64,000 nt of DNA. It comes from Candidatus Delongbacteria bacterium (GTDB lineage Bacteria > CAIWAD01). The stretch covers positions 248,001 to 312,000 of the forward strand of contig JBAYTZ010000002.1 in the NCBI GenBank assembly GCA_041675285.1, read 5' to 3'. The position numbers were made by a program, and so were the translations under genes. The notes below the pieces were generated by a model. The model was not told the origin of the DNA. It did not search any database and saw only the letters and a program-made list of their open reading frames with translations. Positions 60,223-64,000 of this stretch are shown here, one piece after another (positions within the stretch are counted from its first letter, which is position 1; each line of letters opens with the position of its first letter).

Positions 60223-60848
60223 GCGAGCAGAAACCGAACGAGATGCTGGACCACAACTACGACGGGATCCAGGAGTACGACAATCCGCTGCCCACCTGGT
60301 GGGTGTGGATCTTCTGGGCCACCATCGTGTTCTCGCTGGTGTACTTCATCTATTACCACATCCTGATGGGCCCCACCATGCACGACGAGTACGCCGCCGA
60401 GGTGGAGAGCTGGGATGCCCGCATGGCGGAGCTGATTCCGCCCACCGCCTCCGAGGGGGACTTGCAGGCCATCCTGGCGGATCCCGCCAAGGTCCAGGCG
60501 GGCGGCGCGGTCTTCGCGGCCAAGTGCCTGCCCTGCCATGCGGCGGACGGCGGCGGCATGGTGGGCCTGGGCCCGAACATGACCGACAACTACTGGAAGA
60601 ACGGCGACGGCAGCCTGTCGGCCATCCAAAAAGTGGTGATCAGCGGAGTGACGGGCACGGCCATGCAGGCCTGGGAGCAGCAGCTGAAGCCCGACGAGCT
60701 GGTGAACGTGGTGGCCTTTGTGAAGAGCCTCCAGGGCACCACGCCGGCCAACCCCAAGGAGCCCGAAGGTCAATTGGTGGGCGCCGCCGCGGCGGATTCC
60801 ACGGCCCAGGTCTCCGACAGCTCGGCGCTGGAAACCGCCAGCAAGTAG
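60219..60848 (+). CDS. ccoP: CcoP, single-heme c-type subunit of cbb3 oxidase
   Basis: 209 residues. The N-terminal CcoP domain (HNYDGIQEYDNPLPTWWVWI) leads into one membrane helix, then one cytochrome c domain with C103-LP-C106-H107 (AAKCLPCHAADGGGMVG) and a likely Met ligand in TGTAMQAW. Classic proteobacterial CcoP has two heme motifs (~300 residues); only one CxxCH is present here, as in several FCB oxidases. A terminator follows, ending the ccoNOQP transcript. Confidence 0.95.
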   Translation: MSEQKPNEMLDHNYDGIQEYDNPLPTWWVWIFWATIVFSLVYFIYYHILMGPTMHDEYAAEVESWDARMAELIPPTASEGDLQAILADPAKVQAGGAVFAAKCLPCHAADGGGMVGLGPNMTDNYWKNGDGSLSAIQKVVISGVTGTAMQAWEQQLKPDELVNVVAFVKSLQGTTPANPKEPEGQLVGAAAADSTAQVSDSSALETASK

Positions 60849-60860
60849 TCTGACGACCCG

Positions 60861-60895
60861 GACGGGAAGGGTCTCCGCCAGGGGCCCTTCCCGTC
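60861..60895 (+). terminator. Terminator after ccoP
   Basis: Perfect 11-bp stem GACGGGAAGGG (60861-60871) / CCCTTCCCGTC (60885-60895), 13-base loop, followed by ACTTCAT. It begins 12 bases after the ccoP stop. The U-content downstream is modest. Confidence 0.7.
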
Positions 60896-60929
60896 ACTTC
60901 ATCCGGTGTGACACGGCGTCCCGCACCAG

Positions 60930-60958
60930 CGCCGGATCGGCAGTACCTTGATCCGGCG
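60930..60958 (+). promoter_or_regulatory. Inverted repeat in the ccoG leader
   Basis: Perfect 9-bp arms CGCCGGATC (60930-60938) and GATCCGGCG (60950-60958) with an 11-base spacer, ending about 7 bases before the ccoG AAAGG. It could be an operator or a leader hairpin that affects initiation. It does not match the FNR box. Confidence 0.5.
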
Positions 60959-60976
60959 AGAACTGAAAGGGCGCGC

Positions 60977-62419
60977 ATGAGCGAGTCGACCATCCTCGAA
61001 GCCCCGGAGCGGGTGCTTTCCACCCTCAATCGCGACGGCAGCCGCCGCTGGCTGCGCCCCCGGCTCGCCCGGGGCCGCTTCTATTGGCGCCGACTGGTGG
61101 TGGCCTGGGGCCTGATCCTGCTCTTCACCGCCATCCCGATCCTGAAGATGAACGGCAAGCCGCTGATGCTCTTCGATCTGGCGGCGCGGGAATTCACGCT
61201 GTTCGGCTCCACGTTCCACGCCACGGACACGCTGCTGCTGATGCTGCTGATGGTGGGGATCCTGCTCTCGGTCTTCCTGCTGACGGCCCTGCTGGGGCGG
61301 GTCTGGTGCGGCTGGGGCTGTCCGCAGACCGTCTACATGGAGTACCTCTTCCGGCCCGTCGAGCGCCTCTTCGAGGGCGACCACCTGAGCCAGCACCAAC
61401 TGGACCTCCAGGGCGGCCTGCCCCTGCGCCGCCTGGCCAAGTACGCGGTCTTCCTGGTGTTCTCGGCCTTCCTGGCCAACACCTTCCTGGCCTACTGGGT
61501 CGGCTGGGACACGCTGATCGGCTGGGTCACGGACTCGCCGCTGGAGCACTGGCCGGGCTTCGTGGTCATGGCCGTCACCACGGCGCTGATGTTCGGGGAC
61601 TTCGCCTGGTTCCGCGAGCAGACCTGCATCGTGGCCTGTCCCTACGGGCGCTTCCAGTCCGCGCTGCTGGACCGCCACTCGCTGATCGTGGCCTATGACG
61701 GCCGCCGCGGCGAGCCCCGGACCAAGCTGCGCAAGGGCGAGGGCAAAGCGGGCGGTGACTGCGTGGACTGCAACCACTGCGTGGTGGTCTGTCCCACGGG
61801 CATCGACATCCGCGATGGCCTACAGATGGAGTGCATCCACTGCACCCAGTGCATCGACGCCTGCGACTCCATCATGGACAAGGTGGGCCGGCCCCGGGGG
61901 CTGATCCGCTACAGCAGCCAGGAGGAACTGGCCACGGGCCGGCGGCGCTTCCTGCGGCCGCGGGTTGTGCTTTATCCGCTGATCCTCTGCCTGGTCTTCG
62001 GCCTGCTGATCTTCAACCTGGCCCGCCGCCAGGACTCGGTGGTGACCATCTTGCGCGGCCTGGGCGTGCCCTACACGGAGATGCCCGGCGGCCTGGTGGC
62101 CAACCAGCTGCGCATCAAAGTGGACAACCAGCGCAACGCGGACCGCGAGTACTGGATCCGCCTGCTGGAGCCCGCCGACGGCCAGGTGATCATTCCCAGC
62201 AATCCCCTGCGCGTGCCGGCCAAGAGCATGGGCACCAGCGTGGTCGTGGTGATGGTGCCGCGCGCGGCCTTCGACGACGAGCACGTCCACGCCCTGTTCG
62301 AGGTCACGGACAGCCTGGGCTACCGGGCCACGCTGCGTACGGCCCTGCTGGGGCCGGACCTGGAAGACGACGCGGGTGACGACGACGACAACCAGGAACA
62401 CGACCGGGGGAAGAAGTGA
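60977..62419 (+). CDS. ccoG: CcoG, ferredoxin-like protein for cbb3 oxidase assembly
   Basis: Membrane Fe-S protein (FixG/RdxA family), 480 residues, that reduces Cu(II) for insertion into the cbb3 oxidase. The ATG (60977) follows AAAGG. Five or so membrane helices, the redox motif C111-GWG-C115-PQTVYMEYLFRPVERL, and two 4Fe-4S clusters (C262, C265, C268, C272P and C286, C289, C292, C296) are intact. The C-terminal Ig-like domain (~385-480) carries the family ending. It overlaps ccoH by four bases (GTGA). Confidence 0.96.
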   Translation: MSESTILEAPERVLSTLNRDGSRRWLRPRLARGRFYWRRLVVAWGLILLFTAIPILKMNGKPLMLFDLAAREFTLFGSTFHATDTLLLMLLMVGILLSVFLLTALLGRVWCGWGCPQTVYMEYLFRPVERLFEGDHLSQHQLDLQGGLPLRRLAKYAVFLVFSAFLANTFLAYWVGWDTLIGWVTDSPLEHWPGFVVMAVTTALMFGDFAWFREQTCIVACPYGRFQSALLDRHSLIVAYDGRRGEPRTKLRKGEGKAGGDCVDCNHCVVVCPTGIDIRDGLQMECIHCTQCIDACDSIMDKVGRPRGLIRYSSQEELATGRRRFLRPRVVLYPLILCLVFGLLIFNLARRQDSVVTILRGLGVPYTEMPGGLVANQLRIKVDNQRNADREYWIRLLEPADGQVIIPSNPLRVPAKSMGTSVVVVMVPRAAFDDEHVHALFEVTDSLGYRATLRTALLGPDLEDDAGDDDDNQEHDRGKK

Positions 62420-62943
62420 GCGACTTGACGGAGATGGAGCGCCGCGGCCGGATGTGGCCCTGGATGGTGGTGGGCCTGCTGCTGCTGATGATCCTGCTGA
62501 TGGGCGTCCTGCTCTATTCGGCCATCGGGGATCCCTCCCATGTGGTGGTGGAGAACTACTACGACAAGGCCGTGCACTGGGACCGCGAGCAGGCCCAGCT
62601 GGAGCAGGACCGCCGATTGGGCTGGCACGTGGAGCTGGAGTTCCGCGCGGTGCCGCCGGAGCTGGCCGTGGACGCGGGCGCCGGGGTGCCCAACACGCTG
62701 GTGGTCGCGCAGCTGGTGGACTCGCTGAACCGGCCGCTGGACAGCCTGAGCGTGCATCTCAGGGCCTTCTTCAGCGCCCGGGCAGGGCGCGTGTTCGAGG
62801 CGGATCTGCAGCCCATGGCGGGCGGCTACGGCGCGGCCTTCCGGCTGGGCCCGCCCGGCATGTGGGAGTTCCAGCTGGAGGCCCGCCGCGACACCATGCG
62901 CTACACGTGGCTGGAAACGCGCGAGCTGGGCGCCGTCCGCTGA
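62416..62943 (+). CDS. ccoH: CcoH/FixH-like assembly protein
   Basis: 175 residues from a GTG overlapping ccoG. One membrane helix (PWMVVGLLLLMILLMGVLLY) precedes a periplasmic beta-sandwich with the FixH pattern (SHVVVENYYDKAVHWDREQAQ, LVVAQLVDSLNRPLDSLSVH). FixH/CcoH helps mature or stabilise cbb3 oxidase. The family is divergent, so the call depends on location after ccoG as well as on topology. Confidence 0.88.
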   Translation: MSDLTEMERRGRMWPWMVVGLLLLMILLMGVLLYSAIGDPSHVVVENYYDKAVHWDREQAQLEQDRRLGWHVELEFRAVPPELAVDAGAGVPNTLVVAQLVDSLNRPLDSLSVHLRAFFSARAGRVFEADLQPMAGGYGAAFRLGPPGMWEFQLEARRDTMRYTWLETRELGAVR

Positions 62944-62957
62944 CTTGGAAGCCAATC

Positions 62958-63136
62958 TCACCACGAAGCACGGGAAGAAGCACGGAGCACGGGAAGAGGG
63001 ACGAAGAGCACGAAGCAAGGCCGAGGAATGGATCAGGGATTGGGTTGAGTGGACACGGGCAGAAGCGCTTCGGCTGCCCGCTGTTACATCATGGCGTCTT
63101 CGTGCCCTGCTTGATTCTTCGTGTCCTTCGTGGTGA
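62958..63136. repeat. Inverted-repeat region with CACGAAG words
   Basis: The 208-base gap between ccoH and the SafE-like gene holds perfect arms TCACCACGAAG (62958-62968) and CTTCGTGGTGA (63126-63136), with many further CACGAAG/CTTCGTG words inside each side (left: CACGGGAAG, GACGAAGAGCACGAAG; right: CTTCGTGCCC, CTTCGTGTCC). It resembles the dispersed CACGAAG repeats of many environmental genomes. The central part shows no gene. Confidence 0.7.
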
Positions 63137-63151
63137 AAGTGGGAGGATCTC

Positions 63152-63946
63152 GTGAGCGCATTGTTCTGGGCCGTTCTTGGAGCCAGCCTGCTGGGGAGTC
63201 TGCACTGCGCGGGCATGTGCGGCGGCTTCGTGGCCTTTTACGCGGGCGGCGACCGCTCCAGCGGGTTGAGCCGCGCGCTGTCCCACGCGGCCTACAGCCT
63301 GGGCCGGCTGCTGACCTACGTGCTGCTGGGCATCATGGCCGGCATCCTGGGCCGGGCCCTGGATCTGGCGGGCGCCGCGGCGGGCCTGCAGCGCGGCGCG
63401 GCTATCGCGGCCGGCGTGTTGATGATGGTCTGGGGCCTGGTGATGCTGCTCCAGGTGCGCGGCGTGCGGATCTCCACCCACTTGCCCCCCGTCTTCCAGC
63501 GCCTGGTGCAGGAAGCCCTGGGCCAGCTGGGCGACAAGCCGCCGGTGGTCAAGGCCCTCACCCTGGGCCTGTTGTCAACGCTGTTGCCCTGCGGCTGGCT
63601 CTACGCCTTCGCCATCACGGCCGCCGGCACGGGCGACCCCGTCCAGGGCGCGCTGGTGATGGCCGCCTTCTGGCTGGGCACGCTGCCCGTGCTGCTGACC
63701 CTGGGCATGAGCGTGCAGGCGCTGGCCGGCCCGCTGCGCCGCCACCTGCCGCTGGTGAGCGCGCTGATCCTGCTCTGCATCGGCGCCTGGACCGTGCTGG
63801 ACCGGGCGCGAATTCCCGTGGAGCGCTTCGGTGGGATCCGGGCCGCCGTGGTGCTGGAATCCGCGGAAGCGCCCAAGGCCGCTGGTCTCAAGCCCTGGGA
63901 GCTGCCCTGCTGCCAGGACAAGCCGGACTCCAGCGCCAGCCAGTGA
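63152..63946 (+). CDS. SafE/TauE-like membrane protein, likely copper-related
   Basis: 264 residues from a GTG with GGAGG upstream. Six or more membrane helices and the family marker SLLGSLHCAGMCGGFVAFYAG, with Cys19 and Cys23, then LTYVLLGIMAGILGRALDLA and GLLSTLLPCGWLYAFAITAAG. Relatives sit in cbb3 maturation clusters (near CcoI/CcoS) and are proposed to move copper or reductant for oxidase assembly. The 3' end (PWELPCCQDKPD) has a Cys pair that may bind metal. Its stop overlaps an 18-codon GTG frame. Confidence 0.88.
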   Translation: MSALFWAVLGASLLGSLHCAGMCGGFVAFYAGGDRSSGLSRALSHAAYSLGRLLTYVLLGIMAGILGRALDLAGAAAGLQRGAAIAAGVLMMVWGLVMLLQVRGVRISTHLPPVFQRLVQEALGQLGDKPPVVKALTLGLLSTLLPCGWLYAFAITAAGTGDPVQGALVMAAFWLGTLPVLLTLGMSVQALAGPLRRHLPLVSALILLCIGAWTVLDRARIPVERFGGIRAAVVLESAEAPKAAGLKPWELPCCQDKPDSSASQ

Positions 63947-63995
63947 GCGCCGCGCTTCTGCGCGCCGTCCCCGAATCCAGCCTGGGAGTCCCCCG

Positions 63996-64000
63996 ATGAG
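63996..64000 (+). CDS. Start of next gene, cut by the window edge
   Basis: An ATG at 63996 with GGGAG about 7 bases upstream is the only visible part. Context (SafE-like protein, ccoGH) suggests the copper ATPase CcoI could follow, but no sequence supports this. Confidence 0.3.

Noticed and set aside
63943..63999. An 18-codon GTG frame overlapping the SafE-like stop
   Set aside because: Too short and without features to call a gene; it may only couple translation to the ATG at 63996.

Overview
The window is about two-thirds G+C, densely packed and free of rRNA, tRNA and CRISPR arrays. Several traits point to a Gram-negative member of the FCB superphylum (Bacteroidota, Fibrobacterota, Latescibacterota and similar uncultured lineages), not a cultured model genus. 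These are two giant secreted C25-type proteases that end in a 'PNPFNPATRL' FlgD/sorting-type domain, Asp-Ser-Leu rich outer-membrane proteins, a TamB-like protein, and a fused CcoN-CcoO oxidase. The lineage is an inference from gene content; no marker-gene search was possible.

Layout. 1-1413: 5' part of a leftward outer-membrane protein gene. 1594-5430: leftward ribosome and SRP operon ffh-rpsP-rimM-trmD-rplS, interrupted between rimM and trmD by a hairpin-rich repeat. 5704-8103: a secreted repeat protein, a CarF/PEDS1-type lipid desaturase and a divergent cation diffusion facilitator. 8224-19541: cobalamin adenosyltransferase, a C25 protease, a ZIP transporter, a second C25 protease and a lipoprotein. 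19565-39680: a long, mostly co-directional leftward housekeeping block: a CDGSH protein, TamB-like protein, uppS, TPR protein, mtnA, PfkB kinase, rsfS, LytR_C protein, nucleotidyltransferase, panC, panB, mnmA, cysteine desulfurase, outer-membrane protein, DUF502 protein, ftsB, eno and a small protein. A second copy of the hairpin repeat lies between panC and panB.

From 39990 genes run mostly rightward: purB; an 11 x 11-bp tandem repeat; a DtxR/MntR-type regulator with a likely leaderless promoter; a metal ABC transporter whose second permease carries a winged-helix tail; an aldo/keto reductase; an unknown 315-residue protein; and fumarylacetoacetase. Next comes a CusCBA/CzcCBA-type heavy-metal efflux operon with a small Cys-rich protein at its head, then a nitroreductase. 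The right end is a microaerobic respiration locus. An FNR-type regulator with all four Fe-S cysteines is divergent from ccoNO-ccoQ-ccoP, with a perfect TTGAC-N4-GTCAA box between them, followed by ccoG, ccoH, a SafE-like membrane protein and the first codons of another gene.

The most unusual non-coding features are the composite hairpin element present twice (2726-2961 and 31533-31836), with stem sequences that differ between copies but stay paired; the 28-bp palindrome in the eno leader; the tandem array after purB; and a G-quadruplex motif inside the metal-transport operon.
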